From Saccharibacter floricola DSM 15669 (lineage in GTDB: Bacteria; Pseudomonadota; Alphaproteobacteria; Acetobacterales; Acetobacteraceae): a stretch of 64,000 nt of DNA. The notes beneath the pieces were generated by a model. That model ran no database searches, was not told the DNA's origin, and worked only from the letters and a program-made list of their open reading frames with translations. Positions 47,604 to 54,844 of the stretch are shown here, in pieces. The first letter of the stretch is position 1. The number at the start of each line of letters is the position of its first letter. The position numbers and the translations under genes were made by a program. The DNA is taken from positions 55,961 to 119,960 of the forward strand of contig NZ_KB899338.1 of NCBI RefSeq assembly GCF_000378165.1, in the 5' to 3' direction.

Positions 47604-48195
47604 TTCTGCTCTCCTTTTTCATAAGAATGGCCTCCTGTCCGGCCACAAAATCCTCCAGCGCCGCCAGAGCCTCAATATTGTCGAGTGTGACACCCTTAAA
47701 CATCAGCTTCGCTGTTACGACGACCGAATGGTCGTCACACCATTCTGCCTTGGCTGACGTCTTGATAGTGGCCACGCGGCAGGATCCAACGCCCGGTAAA
47801 GTCCAACCATTCAACCCTCCCGCAATGGCCGCCATCAGACCCGCAACCCCGATCTCGCTCAGGGTATCCGTGCCGAGGTAAAGGTCTTCGGGTTGCTCTA
47901 ATGATTGAAAGATCGCCAGTGGAAAACTTAGCGTGCCAATAAAACGATTGTTCGCTCGCCTGCTCGCCCGTCTGCTTGCTTTCCAACGTCCGACCCCCAC
48001 GGCGACACAGGGGGCATCGCGGGTCATCGTCTCCCAGGTCTGTCGTGTGGCATGGGGTGGAAGGAGGACATGACGAAACATCGTGTCAGGAAACAGCGCT
48101 TTAAGTCGATCCTGCACGCCGGTCAGCGCACGACCCACCACATCACCTTTTAGAATGGCTGATGGGTAGCCCGCCGGTGTAATCGGGTCACTCAT
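47596..48195 (-). CDS. Mu gp37-like protein (DUF1834)
   Basis: A 199-residue protein at the gp37 position, with ILKGDVVGRALTGVQDRLKALFP and a C-terminal NIEALAALEDFVAGQEAIL. DUF1834 proteins are tail-terminator or connector-type parts. The ATG at 48195 overlaps the gp36 remnant stop as ATGA; the open frame goes further 5' but without coupling support. This is the first intact tail gene after the ruined head block. Confidence 0.78.
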   Translation of the reverse strand: MSDPITPAGYPSAILKGDVVGRALTGVQDRLKALFPDTMFRHVLLPPHATRQTWETMTRDAPCVAVGVGRWKASRRASRRANNRFIGTLSFPLAIFQSLEQPEDLYLGTDTLSEIGVAGLMAAIAGGLNGWTLPGVGSCRVATIKTSAKAEWCDDHSVVVTAKLMFKGVTLDNIEALAALEDFVAGQEAILMKKESRNA

Positions 48196-48386
48196 ACAAT
48201 CGACCCTTCTTTGCGATGGAATGCCATGCGTGATTGATAGCGTGACCAATCGTCGCTCTGATCCACCACCGCCTCTTTGTCGAACGTGACTTTGCCGGAC
48301 ACAACATTATGCAGCCACGCCATGGCGGCTTTCTGTCCAGCCTTGGCTGGTGTCAGCGCCTTTATCGAGCCAATATTCATGTCCAT
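48192..48386 (-). pseudogene. C-terminal remnant of Mu gp36 (DUF1320)
   Basis: A 64-residue frame containing KAGQKAAMAWLHNVVSGKVT, like the end of DUF1320 proteins (a helix then a short L/V-rich repeat). The N-terminal two thirds expected for gp36 are gone. The deletion that removed the capsid gene probably ended here. It is still translated into gp37 by an ATGA overlap. Confidence 0.55.
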
Positions 48387-48398
48387 CAGGAAGCCCTT

Positions 48399-48923
48399 TC
48401 AGACAATAAGAACATAAGGAGTGCCGTCCACCTCAAACCCGGCAAGCGTTCCGACAGATAGGCGAGCTGTGGAGGAAGGCATGGAGGCAGGGGCGTCAGA
48501 AGAGATCGTGCTACCAAACGGGGCCGCGTCTGCTGCTGCGGCAACCGTCCCGCTTCTAGCTGAGAGGCTCACGGTTTCGTCATCGATGGCATAGACAGGC
48601 TGGCCCACATTGGCCCAGCTTGGCGCGGTATCAAACGGCAGCGCGTAACAGCCTTTCTTGACCCAGATCGGGTGAGTGCCCACCCTGTCGCCATTGAACA
48701 TGGAGCCTGCTGCCGAATGATCCTTAAATTGCCGCGCGAGCCCCACAATGGCGACTGGGGCCGATGGCGTGTCAGTTACCCCAGCGGGCACAATCGTGCC
48801 GTCCGCACACACTGCGACAAGTGAGCCGCGATAGACCCGAAAGCCTTTCGCCACGCGATGTCCGAACTCAGGGGCATGGGGAACGAGTTTTTCCTCAACT
48901 GCGCGGTCTTGCTTGAGCGCCAT
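48399..48923 (-). CDS. Capsid-cement-like phage protein
   Basis: A 174-residue beta-rich protein (GHRVAKGFRVYRGSLVAVCADG; GSMFNGDRVGTHPIWVKKGCYAL; VGQPVYAIDDETVSLSA), resembling the decoration proteins (DUF2190-like) encoded next to the major capsid gene in many Mu-like phages. Complete in itself although its partner capsid gene is missing. It overlaps the protease stub by one base (TAATG). Assignment by pattern and place only. Confidence 0.5.
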   Translation of the reverse strand: MALKQDRAVEEKLVPHAPEFGHRVAKGFRVYRGSLVAVCADGTIVPAGVTDTPSAPVAIVGLARQFKDHSAAGSMFNGDRVGTHPIWVKKGCYALPFDTAPSWANVGQPVYAIDDETVSLSARSGTVAAAADAAPFGSTISSDAPASMPSSTARLSVGTLAGFEVDGTPYVLIV

Positions 48924-49126
48924 TAGTGGAGCCCTCCCGTTTTCAGGCTATCCGTCGTCAGGCCCAAAGCTGCGTCTGTCGCTTTCAGATAAGAAACCGC
49001 CATCATCCCAGTACGCAGTGTCTTCGTCCTCCCTACAGCGGGGAAGGTTCCCAGCGGGAGTAGATGGATCCAGTCAGGAAGGTGGGCACCGTCGCTCGGC
49101 AACGGCATCTGTGTCATCTCGCTCAT
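48923..49126 (-). pseudogene. N-terminal stub of Mu head protease/scaffold (gene I)
   Basis: The segment LPDWIHLLPLGTF matches the start of Mu I-type proteases (..PEWIQLLPAGTF.GRDGRG), but the protein ends after 67 residues instead of about 350 and none of the catalytic region is present. The start is ATG 49,126. It is the first gene behind the operator at 49,164, as gene I is behind the C-dependent promoter PI in Mu. Confidence 0.6.
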
Positions 49127-49163
49127 GGGAGTGACTATGACAGAGTGTGCCACGTAGTATCAT

Positions 49164-49187
49164 GGCTTCGGTTGATACCCCGAAACC
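49164..49187 (-). promoter_or_regulatory. Candidate late-activator operator upstream of gene I remnant
   Basis: The minus strand reads GGTTTCGG, 8 bases, CCGAAGCC: a near-perfect dyad at 49,164-49,187. It lies 37 bp upstream of ATG 49,126, with CATAGT about 24 bases after the motif as possible -10. Best of the three copies. Confidence 0.7.
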
Positions 49188-49236
49188 GCGTTGAGAAGGT
49201 AAAATAGATCACCCTCATAAAAGCCTGCACAGCACT

Positions 49237-49273
49237 TAAAAAAAGCTGCTCGGCAATCCTCTACCCGAGCAGC
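49237..49273 (-). terminator. Intrinsic terminator before the late-tail operon
   Basis: Stem GCTGCTCGG (49,245-49,253) with CCGAGCAGC (49,265-49,273), followed on the minus strand by a run of eight T. It ends transcripts coming from the lysis/early-head genes just before the operator at 49,164. The rest of 49,274-49,498 holds no gene I can see. Confidence 0.9.
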
Positions 49274-49498
49274 CTAGTAAAACGCGCGTAGCCCCGTTTG
49301 AAATCGTTCGATGAGCGTTTGAAAATTTAGTTAGTGATTTGGGAACATTCCGCATTGTGCGAAATGGTCTTCCTAAGCGAAATAAGCATCAAAAACTGGA
49401 CGTAAAATTTTCTTACGTGGGGAAATGATTAATGACGAATTAATGACTAAATCCAAGGGGCGGGACAACGGTAACGCAGTGGCTTTTTTTCAATCTTC

Positions 49499-49728
49499 AT
49501 AGTCGAACCCTAGGATAGTATTCGACATAAAGGGCAATTGCCGTAAGAGACGTTTTTGAGGATTAAGAAACTGGAAACGGGATATATTGCCATCTTCGGT
49601 GAAGGCAAGGCGACCCGATAGCCATAGGCACTAAGAAGAGAAAGATAAGCTGTCGCAAAAAAGGCTTCACGCATTCCATTCAATGTCTTTGACCCCTCAA
49701 AGAAAGCTTCTAATCTTTGATCATACAT
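49499..49728 (-). pseudogene. Frameshifted small gene, unknown
   Basis: It starts at ATG 49,728 behind GGAAAGGGAAA with MYDQRLEAFFEGSKTLNGMREAFF. Near 49,610 the protein-like sequence continues in another frame (FTEDGNISRFQFLNPQKR, ending GFDYED at TGA 49,499). One base is probably lost or gained. I recognise no family. Its size and position as an extra gene raise the idea of a second, decayed immunity or moron gene, but nothing in the sequence proves it. Confidence 0.45.
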
Positions 49729-49847
49729 TTTCCCTTTCCATTGGTTGCATCTGCATTGGATAGGAGAGCGTAATCAGGATCAGTAAGAATTTGTGCTAGA
49801 GTCGTATGGTCTGCTGGCATCAGTTCAGGATGATGGGTCTGGTTTTA

Positions 49848-50090
49848 TCAGGATTTTTGCTGATAACAGCGTTTGTGCGTGCTCAACACGCCGAGATCAT
49901 GCCGGTCGTGCTCTTCCATCATCTCACAAAAGACATGCCAATCTCGGCTATTTCCTTCTGTCGCCGAGCGTATCAACGCTTCAACCATGAAAGAGAACCG
50001 CTTGAGCGTGGAAGTGGGGTGGGTGCCGGCCTGCGACAGACGCGCCCATATGGTGGAGGTCTGTGCATGGGGCGGGGCGGAACGGGCCGC
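49848..50090 (-). pseudogene. N-terminal stub of Mu portal protein gp29 (DUF935)
   Basis: The frame without a clear start includes LIRSATEGNSRDWHVFCEMM followed by EEHDRHDLGVLSTHKR, very like the DUF935 portal motif (..L...AEEGD.......MEE.D.H...VL.TRKRAV). It ends at a stop after about 80 residues against about 500 in the family. With this gone, no portal is present. Confidence 0.55.
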
Positions 50091-50109
50091 TCATATTGAC
50101 CCAGAAGCG

Positions 50110-50436
50110 TTATCTCGAGTTTCCCGCGCAGATCACCCGCAAAGCTGCGCGTTGTTTACCATAATCGCGGAGGTAACGGTATATTGTGGGCATGCTCTGG
50201 CCTGCCGCTTCTGTTGTGCGCAACTCAGTTAGAATGGTCTGATCGTCTTGCTTGGAATAATGCACATAAGCTGGACATAATCCCTTGATCTGGGGCGTCC
50301 CACATCCCGCCAAGCCCGCTAGCCCAATGGTTGCGACTGCCAACTGCACGATCCGGCGTATGGCCAACCCTGCTCGGTGCAGAACTTCTTTGAGGGGCGC
50401 TCCAATCCAACCTTTCGTCATCTTAAAATGTGCCAT
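50110..50436 (-). CDS. o-spanin (Rz1-like lipoprotein)
   Basis: A 108-residue outer-membrane lipoprotein: a basic start, a hydrophobic stretch IVQLAVATIGLAG and the lipobox LAGC, then CPAYVHYSKQDDQTILTELRTT. The C-terminal part is related in pattern to the o-spanin at 60,858. It starts within the last codons of the i-spanin (14-bp overlap), the usual nested arrangement, with AGGAAG upstream. It disrupts the outer membrane at lysis. Confidence 0.78.
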   Translation of the reverse strand: MAHFKMTKGWIGAPLKEVLHRAGLAIRRIVQLAVATIGLAGLAGCGTPQIKGLCPAYVHYSKQDDQTILTELRTTEAAGQSMPTIYRYLRDYGKQRAALRVICAGNSR

Positions 50437-50650
50437 GATTGAATGCTTCCTCAAGTTGGGTCTCGCTGTTGCAGCTATCCGTCGCTGCTTGGGCGGCTTT
50501 AGCCTGCAAAGCCGAAACTGAGCGTGCATCATTGCGCTGTTGCCGAGCCGTGCTCTCTTTGGATGCCTTCCATGTCAGACGTAAGATAGTGGCCGCCATC
50601 CCGACGAATAGCGTTGCTAACATCGCCGTGCAGATCGCTTTTATGTTCAT
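50423..50650 (-). CDS. i-spanin (Rz-like)
   Basis: A 75-residue protein with one N-terminal membrane helix (ICTAMLATLFVGMAATILRL) and a charged coiled-coil region, ending FNHGTF. The i-spanin at 61,070 ends DTLDKGTF, so the two belong to one type. Works with the o-spanin to fuse inner and outer membranes. The start at 50,650 overlaps the upstream small gene as TAATG. Confidence 0.75.
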   Translation of the reverse strand: MNIKAICTAMLATLFVGMAATILRLTWKASKESTARQQRNDARSVSALQAKAAQAATDSCNSETQLEEAFNHGTF

Positions 50651-50838
50651 TAGAAAATCATCTTTCCAATAAGGCCGAAGACATCAGCATGAGCCCCCAT
50701 CTGGTCGTGCTTTTCTTGCTCGTTCTCTCTCGACATTCCAACAGGCCCCGGTTTGCTCGTAGATTTTGCGATATAGCCCATCATGCAAGGCAGTAGGTAA
50801 TGGAGCTTCCGGCCTGATCGCGTCTTGATCCCAAGCAT
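50650..50838 (-). CDS. Small protein coupled to the spanins
   Basis: A 62-residue frame (MLGIKTRSGRKLHYLLPCMMGYIAKSTSKPG within two pieces, then a charged part) whose stop overlaps the i-spanin start. A short hydrophobic segment LLPCMMGYIA might insert in membranes. It lies where the terminase sequence ends. Could be a small lysis gene or chance frame. Confidence 0.4.
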   Translation of the reverse strand: MLGIKTRSGRKLHYLLPCMMGYIAKSTSKPGPVGMSRENEQEKHDQMGAHADVFGLIGKMIF

Positions 50839-51275
50839 CTTCTACCCCATATCAGCAGCGTCATTGCTGCTCTTAAAAGCTCGTTGAGCGTGTCATGGAG
50901 ACTGCTTCATCAATGAAGACGAGCCCCTGCATCCCACGCAAGACACGCGGGCAAGAGGGAAGAGCTTAATATCGGCTTCTTCTTTGTCTGGGTCGCGACA
51001 GAAGCTCTCTGGCACGCGTGCGATATAGCCTGCTGCATGGCTTTGGTATGGTCCGTGCAGTAATCAATCCACTTGCGCACCATCTTCACGTTGTAGCCAA
51101 TATTAAGGACATCAGAACCCCCGTCACTTTTGGACGTGACTGCCTTTAAATCGGCAATCAAAGAGGCTGGCCAAGAGCTGCCCGTGCAGCGGGACTTCTC
51201 CACCAGTACAATCTGATGAGCCCGTACAGTTCCGATCAAGGTCGCCTGATAGGGAAAGAAGACGGGCTGTATCAT
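50781..51275 (-). pseudogene. Mu terminase large subunit gp28, truncated and frameshifted
   Basis: The first 90 residues fit Mu gp28: FFPYQATLIGTVRAHQIVLV, then the Walker A-like EKSRCTGSSW and a DVLNIGYNVKMVRKWI block. After a frameshift near 50,990 come CRDPDKEEADIKLF and, after another, VLRGMQGLVFIDEA (Walker B), then after a third NELLRAAMTLLIWG. The nuclease domain and the last 350 or so residues are missing. DNA packaging cannot work. The ATG at 51,275 overlaps the gp27 stop. Confidence 0.75.
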
Positions 51276-51714
51276 GAGCGTAACCCAAAGGACTTGACCA
51301 TCAGAGCGGCGGCGGTTTCAGTTGAAAGACTTTGCTTGCGGGCCGCTTGTGTGACGGCTTTCTTAACCTCACGCTCAGCTTTTTGGCGGGCTTTGTTTTC
51401 AAGATCGGCATGTGCGTCCACATCCAGCTGGTTCGCACGAGAGAGCGAATGCAGGGCATCGACAAGCTGGGCGGGGCCCTTTGGGCTGCTTTTAGGGCGG
51501 CAGCTCCATCACGGCTTAGCTCTCCTGTATCCTGATCACGGACGATAGAATCAGATACTTCGCGTGAGCTGCGTACAATTTTTGCCAATTTATCGCGTTG
51601 TTTGACGTATCGACCCACAGACGAGCGACCAACGCACAGCCCAAGCGCTGCCATAATCTCATTAATGGTGTGGCCGTTGTCATACAACTCCCCAATCTTA
51701 AAGTGCCGTGCCAC
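51273..51714 (-). pseudogene. Mu gp27-like (DUF3486) small terminase, frameshifted
   Basis: GTG 51,714 follows GGAGG and begins MARHFKIGELYDNG, then RSSVGRYVKQRDKLAKI. After about residue 85 the family sequence continues in another frame (QLVDALHSLSRANQLDVDAH, then KAVTQAARKQSLSTETAAAL) to TGA at 51,273. One base change in GC-rich sequence near 51,478 broke it. DUF3486 proteins act in DNA packaging; this is another head-side gene lost while the tail is kept. Confidence 0.75.
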
Positions 51715-51715
51715 C

Positions 51716-52024
51716 TTATAGCGGCCTCCGTGCAACTACGCCCGGTATGCGCCGTTCACACTGCCATGTCTGCTGGCCTTCAATAGTCAGCTTAACCACG
51801 CTGAGATAACGCCCATGGTCTAGCCGATAGCGTGTGATCATCACGCAATCATAGCGCTCCAAATGGTCGAGATCATCGTCCAAAGAGACTACATCAATGG
51901 GGAAACCGGCCTCACGAAACATCGTTCGGATTATGTCGTCATTCAGTGAATGGCACGGTGCCATCTCCAGAAAGTCCAACACCCGCCAGCGGCGCTCCTC
52001 AGCAATTTTGTGCGGAAAACTCAT
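51716..52024 (-). CDS. VpaChn25_0724-like Mu-phage protein
   Basis: A 102-residue protein with a winged-helix look (EERRWRVLDFLEMAPCHSLNDDIIRTMFREAGF) as in the small ArsR-like genes that precede gp27 in Mu-like phages (Mu gp26 position). The start at ATG 52,024 has AGGAGGG and overlaps the tiny upstream ORF as ATGA. Function unknown. Confidence 0.65.
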   Translation of the reverse strand: MSFPHKIAEERRWRVLDFLEMAPCHSLNDDIIRTMFREAGFPIDVVSLDDDLDHLERYDCVMITRYRLDHGRYLSVVKLTIEGQQTWQCERRIPGVVARRPL

Positions 52025-52164
52025 AGCGTCCCTCCTGTAGTAATAGTGCCACAGATGTGCAGGGTGCCCATCGCTTCCCAGCGCACGCCAATAAATAGCC
52101 CCACATTGAAAGCAATCACGCCCACAATTAGGCCAAGGCATAGCCTACGCAATGACTCATCCAT
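52021..52164 (-). CDS. Tiny single-span membrane protein
   Basis: A 47-residue gene too short for most gene callers: MDESLRRLCLGLIVGVIAFN followed by VGLFIGVRWEAMG. It has one membrane helix (about residues 8-27). It overlaps the DUF2730 stop and the next start (ATGA), so both ends are coupled and it is probably translated. The location in the lysis block suggests a holin accessory or similar part. Confidence 0.6.
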   Translation of the reverse strand: MDESLRRLCLGLIVGVIAFNVGLFIGVRWEAMGTLHICGTITTGGTL

Positions 52165-52351
52165 GTTCGGCCTCCATCATAATCCGCGTGATCGCGTCTA
52201 ATGTTTTCCGTAGATGCACCATCTCTTGTGCTTGAACTGTCATCTGCAAAGAGAGCCGATGGAGCCAGCACAGCAGCGGCACTGTCAGCAAGCCAAACAC
52301 CAGCGCTCCACCCGCCAACATCGCACTCACCAGCTCCACCCACAGGCTCAT
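52157..52351 (-). CDS. DUF2730-like membrane protein
   Basis: A 64-residue protein: membrane helix ELVSAMLAGGALVFGLLTVPLL then an amphipathic helix with VHLRKTLDAITRI. It resembles DUF2730 proteins (Mu gp25 position). Possible lysis role, unproven. Confidence 0.6.
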   Translation of the reverse strand: MSLWVELVSAMLAGGALVFGLLTVPLLCWLHRLSLQMTVQAQEMVHLRKTLDAITRIMMEAEHG

Positions 52352-52354
52352 CGC

Positions 52355-52729
52355 TTAGGCGACATTCTGCGTTTCTGCCAGAACAGGCGCAGCGGCCTGA
52401 GAACCCTCTAATGACACAAAGGCTGAAGCCAGATCATGAATGGCCGCACGAATATGCATCGCTAGTCCATCCGCATCAGGAGCGTTGAGGCCTGCCATCT
52501 TCAGCAAGCTCTGCGCTTCACTGATGGCGGTCTGTACCAGCGGGTGAGTCTCGTCATAATGACGATACACCGCCACAAGTGCGTTCAGCCCATTGTCAGA
52601 CTTCGTAATGGCCGAACGAACGGCTGTTTCTGCCACCGCGCCATATTTATGGAACAAGCCACCAAAAGCAGGTTCGAGGATGGAGGAGAGGAGGGGAGCG
52701 ACTTTGGTTAGGACATTGGAGAAGGTCAT
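52355..52729 (-). CDS. Phage protein of unknown function (lysis block)
   Basis: A 124-residue mostly helical protein (APLLSSILEPAFGGLFHKYG; LNALVAVYRHYDETHPLVQT). It follows the endolysin and precedes the DUF2730 gene. No clear membrane helix. Not recognised; similar helical proteins accompany Acetobacteraceae prophage endolysins. Confidence 0.55.
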   Translation of the reverse strand: MTFSNVLTKVAPLLSSILEPAFGGLFHKYGAVAETAVRSAITKSDNGLNALVAVYRHYDETHPLVQTAISEAQSLLKMAGLNAPDADGLAMHIRAAIHDLASAFVSLEGSQAAAPVLAETQNVA

Positions 52730-52813
52730 AACAGTTCTCTTTCACGCGCTGCGTCTGCGCCATCGGCAAGCCCCATAATCGCGCCCGATCAGGGGAAGAA
52801 TCACAAGAACCTG

Positions 52814-53506
52814 TCAGGCCAGCGGCGCTTTATCCGCTGCCAAATCCAAGGCTTGATCCCGTCGAGCGCGCGCACGGGCCAGCCAGCCTTCACCAAAAAT
52901 AGGGAAGCCCTTTTTAGAGCGATAATTGCCAAGCTGGAGCGCACTGAGTGCGTGGCAGAAAAGCGCGCGCCGTCGCCCGGTTTCGTCCAGCATGGTGATG
53001 GTCGTCTGGTCCACCATGCCCGTTGCGGGAATGCCCATCTCTTTTTGTAGGGCGGCAAGCGTCGTTTGAGAGACAAAATGTGCCACAAAGCCTAGCTTCG
53101 TGCTTGCAAGAGCGTCGATCGTCTGAGGGCCCATGATGCCGTCGCGCTCAACCCCCACAATGGTTTGCAGCAGGCTGATGGAGGTTTTTGCCCCCACGTT
53201 AAAGCCGTGGTCAAACACCATTAGGTCTAGCCCCGAGGGCAGGCAGTCACAGCCCATCGGCTGCCAAAAATACCGCACGGCGAGCCGGCGGAAGTCGTCT
53301 TCTGACAGCAGGCGCATCTTCTGGGCGTTGACACATAGCCCCTCTGTACGCGTCACAAGTGGAGCAGAAATACCATATTTAGTCCCAGCCAGCTGACCAG
53401 ACCCTACACGGCCGCCTGTCCAGTTTCCGGGGTCGGCGCGGTTAGAGGAATACCCCCCTTCATAGGCAAGGGTGAAAGACAGGGTTGCGGACAGGTTCTT
53501 TTTCAT
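52814..53506 (-). CDS. Endolysin, GH108 N-acetylmuramidase
   Basis: A 230-residue peptidoglycan hydrolase. The GH108 signature is at the N-terminus: LAYEGGYSSNRADPGNWTGG with catalytic Glu16, then TKYGISAP. A C-terminal peptidoglycan-binding-3-like part includes VVGVERDGIMGPQTIDAL. It has no signal peptide, so it needs a holin. First gene of the lysis operon, behind the operator at 53,542, equivalent to Mu lys behind Plys. Confidence 0.9.
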   Translation of the reverse strand: MKKNLSATLSFTLAYEGGYSSNRADPGNWTGGRVGSGQLAGTKYGISAPLVTRTEGLCVNAQKMRLLSEDDFRRLAVRYFWQPMGCDCLPSGLDLMVFDHGFNVGAKTSISLLQTIVGVERDGIMGPQTIDALASTKLGFVAHFVSQTTLAALQKEMGIPATGMVDQTTITMLDETGRRRALFCHALSALQLGNYRSKKGFPIFGEGWLARARARRDQALDLAADKAPLA

Positions 53507-53541
53507 AGGGTCACTCTACGAAAGAACCCGCCATACGATCA

Positions 53542-53565
53542 GGCCTCAACCCTATACCCCGAAAC
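53542..53565 (-). promoter_or_regulatory. Candidate late-activator operator upstream of the endolysin
   Basis: The minus strand reads GTTTCGGGGTATAGGGTTGA then GGCC; it shares GTTTCGGGGTAT with the sites at 37,657 and 49,164. It is 35 bp upstream of ATG 53,506, with TAGAGT 23 bases after the motif as possible -10. Confidence 0.65.
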
Positions 53566-53610
53566 GCTACAGCACCGTTCAAATAAGCTTAAAACCGTGC
53601 TTCGAGCCGG

Positions 53611-54006
53611 TTAAAAAAGGCTCAATTGCCGCTCATCAGGCACAATACGCGCGGCTCGCACAGCATCTTGAAGACTATAGAGCACAGAATGGATCATCGC
53701 GCGGCTCACTCCCACGCGCACGACAATATCATTGTGAGAATAGCCCATTAGCGCGAGCCTGCGCACCCGCCAGACTTTCAGCATCGGTACTTGATATTGG
53801 TCGCCTCCGAAATGCTCGGACAGACAGTGCGCCGCGTCTACTCCCCAAGAGCGCGCAAGATGAGAATTATCCACCCGCACACGTGGCACCCACAGCTTCT
53901 GTCCCGCATGGGCTTCGATAAAAGCGAAGCTGGTCGCTTCCCCCACAACGTCTGCTAAAAACCTAATTTCCACCGGAACGGGCACTATTAGTGTCATATG
54001 TCCCAT
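53611..54006 (-). CDS. Mor/C-type transcription activator
   Basis: A 131-residue protein of the Mor family: an N-terminal dimerisation region (LADVVGEATSFAFIEAHAGQKLWVPR) and a C-terminal helix-turn-helix (VRRLALMGYSHNDIVVRVGVSRAMIHSVL). Mu Mor and C are dimeric activators of middle and late promoters. Here only one such gene is visible, so it may do both jobs. It precedes the lysis operon. ATG 54,006 or 53,997 could be the start. Confidence 0.85.
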   Translation of the reverse strand: MGHMTLIVPVPVEIRFLADVVGEATSFAFIEAHAGQKLWVPRVRVDNSHLARSWGVDAAHCLSEHFGGDQYQVPMLKVWRVRRLALMGYSHNDIVVRVGVSRAMIHSVLYSLQDAVRAARIVPDERQLSLF

Positions 54007-54009
54007 ACC

Positions 54010-54234
54010 TCAATCCTCATTGACCTCCGCAAGAGGGCTATAATACCGGGAAGAGAAGCAGAGTACAAAAGAAAAGCGCACCCCCGGATGCGCTTGTCCT
54101 ATAAAACAAAGAGTGACCCATTCCTTAAAAGCCTGATTTAGAGCTTGTTGGTGAGCGACGTCCTGTGTCGGGGCATGAACGATGAACGGTCCCTCTTCAA
54201 AGGCGGAAGCGTCGAGAAAGTAATCCCACGCCAT
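54010..54234 (-). CDS. Hypothetical early phage protein
   Basis: A 74-residue protein (MAWDYFLDASAFEEGPFIVH) ending 3 bp before the activator, likely cotranscribed with it. No domain recognised. Confidence 0.5.
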   Translation of the reverse strand: MAWDYFLDASAFEEGPFIVHAPTQDVAHQQALNQAFKEWVTLCFIGQAHPGVRFSFVLCFSSRYYSPLAEVNED

Positions 54235-54566
54235 CCTGACACGGGGCTTTGCGCCCGATGATAAGCACGGTTTTAGGTCAGCTATGACGAGGAACCTCTC
54301 TCAGAATAGTCGCGAAGGTCGGATCATCTAAAAACCGATAAACAATGACCTTATAAATGACCGCGCACTAGCTCTGAGTGAGGTGCGGATCAATAAGAGC
54401 GGTCATTTTGATGACTGTGGTGATCGTGGCTGTTATAAGGCCATGCTAAAAAGTCGTATTTTCACCGTTTTCTTTGGCAGCAATTAGGTAATTATCGGCC
54501 TGCTGAAAGCACCCTTCGACAAGCATGTGCAGATATTGTGCAGATATAAAGGCTCTTGAGCATTTG
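54235..54566. other. Gene-poor early region with an amber-interrupted short frame
   Basis: On the minus strand a frame starting ATG at about 54,408 (MTALIDPHLTQS) meets TAG and then continues in the same frame with KVIVYRFLDDPTFATILREV to TGA near 54,284. It may be a small gene killed by a stop codon. Nothing else is supported here; promoter sequence for the middle transcript should lie in this stretch. Confidence 0.35.
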
Positions 54567-54731
54567 TTATGATCGGCCCCCGAGGAGATCTCTAACGTTG
54601 AGGCCTCGATGCAGATGCTTTGCAATCCTCATTGTCTTTTCTTCAGAGAATTCAGGGTGATTGTAAGTAATGACGTTGCCGATGCAGGTCTGAAGGCCCG
54701 ACAACGTGCCGCGTTGAAACCTTACTTTCAT
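54567..54731 (-). CDS. Small early phage protein
   Basis: A 54-residue frame (MKVRFQRGTLSGLQTCIGNV; then TYNHPEFSEEKTMRIAKHL) with good protein-like composition. It overlaps the upstream 62-residue gene by 80 bases in another frame. It has no clear domain; either a separate gene or the true C-terminus of the upstream gene after a frameshift. Confidence 0.45.
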   Translation of the reverse strand: MKVRFQRGTLSGLQTCIGNVITYNHPEFSEEKTMRIAKHLHRGLNVRDLLGGRS

Positions 54732-54840
54732 TCTTTTGCACAGAAAACTGAAGAAGGTTATTGGCGATCACTTGGACAAAAGAAGCGTATTCCTTCAAAA
54801 TATCATTACAACGCCGCGTGTTGTTTCTAAACTCAGCCAT
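54652..54840 (-). CDS. Small early phage protein
   Basis: A 62-residue frame (MAEFRNNTRRCNDILKEYAS) starting at ATG 54,840 behind GGAGGCG, 4 bp after the DUF3164 gene. The first 40 residues look like a helical protein; the rest overlaps the next frame. Unknown function. Confidence 0.5.
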   Translation of the reverse strand: MAEFRNNTRRCNDILKEYASFVQVIANNLLQFSVQKNESKVSTRHVVGPSDLHRQRHYLQSP

Positions 54841-54844
54841 GATC

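Noticed and set aside
49806..50232. Plus-strand open frames across the portal stub
   Set aside because: They lie opposite a minus-strand frame with clear DUF935-like sequence and have no ribosome binding sites or family motifs, so they are shadows.
53585..53640. GAGCC / GGCTC hairpin after the activator gene
   Set aside because: The T-run lies in the loop rather than after the stem, so it is not a convincing terminator.
54609..54830. Plus-strand 73-residue frame
   Set aside because: It is opposite two better supported minus-strand small genes and has no ribosome binding site.
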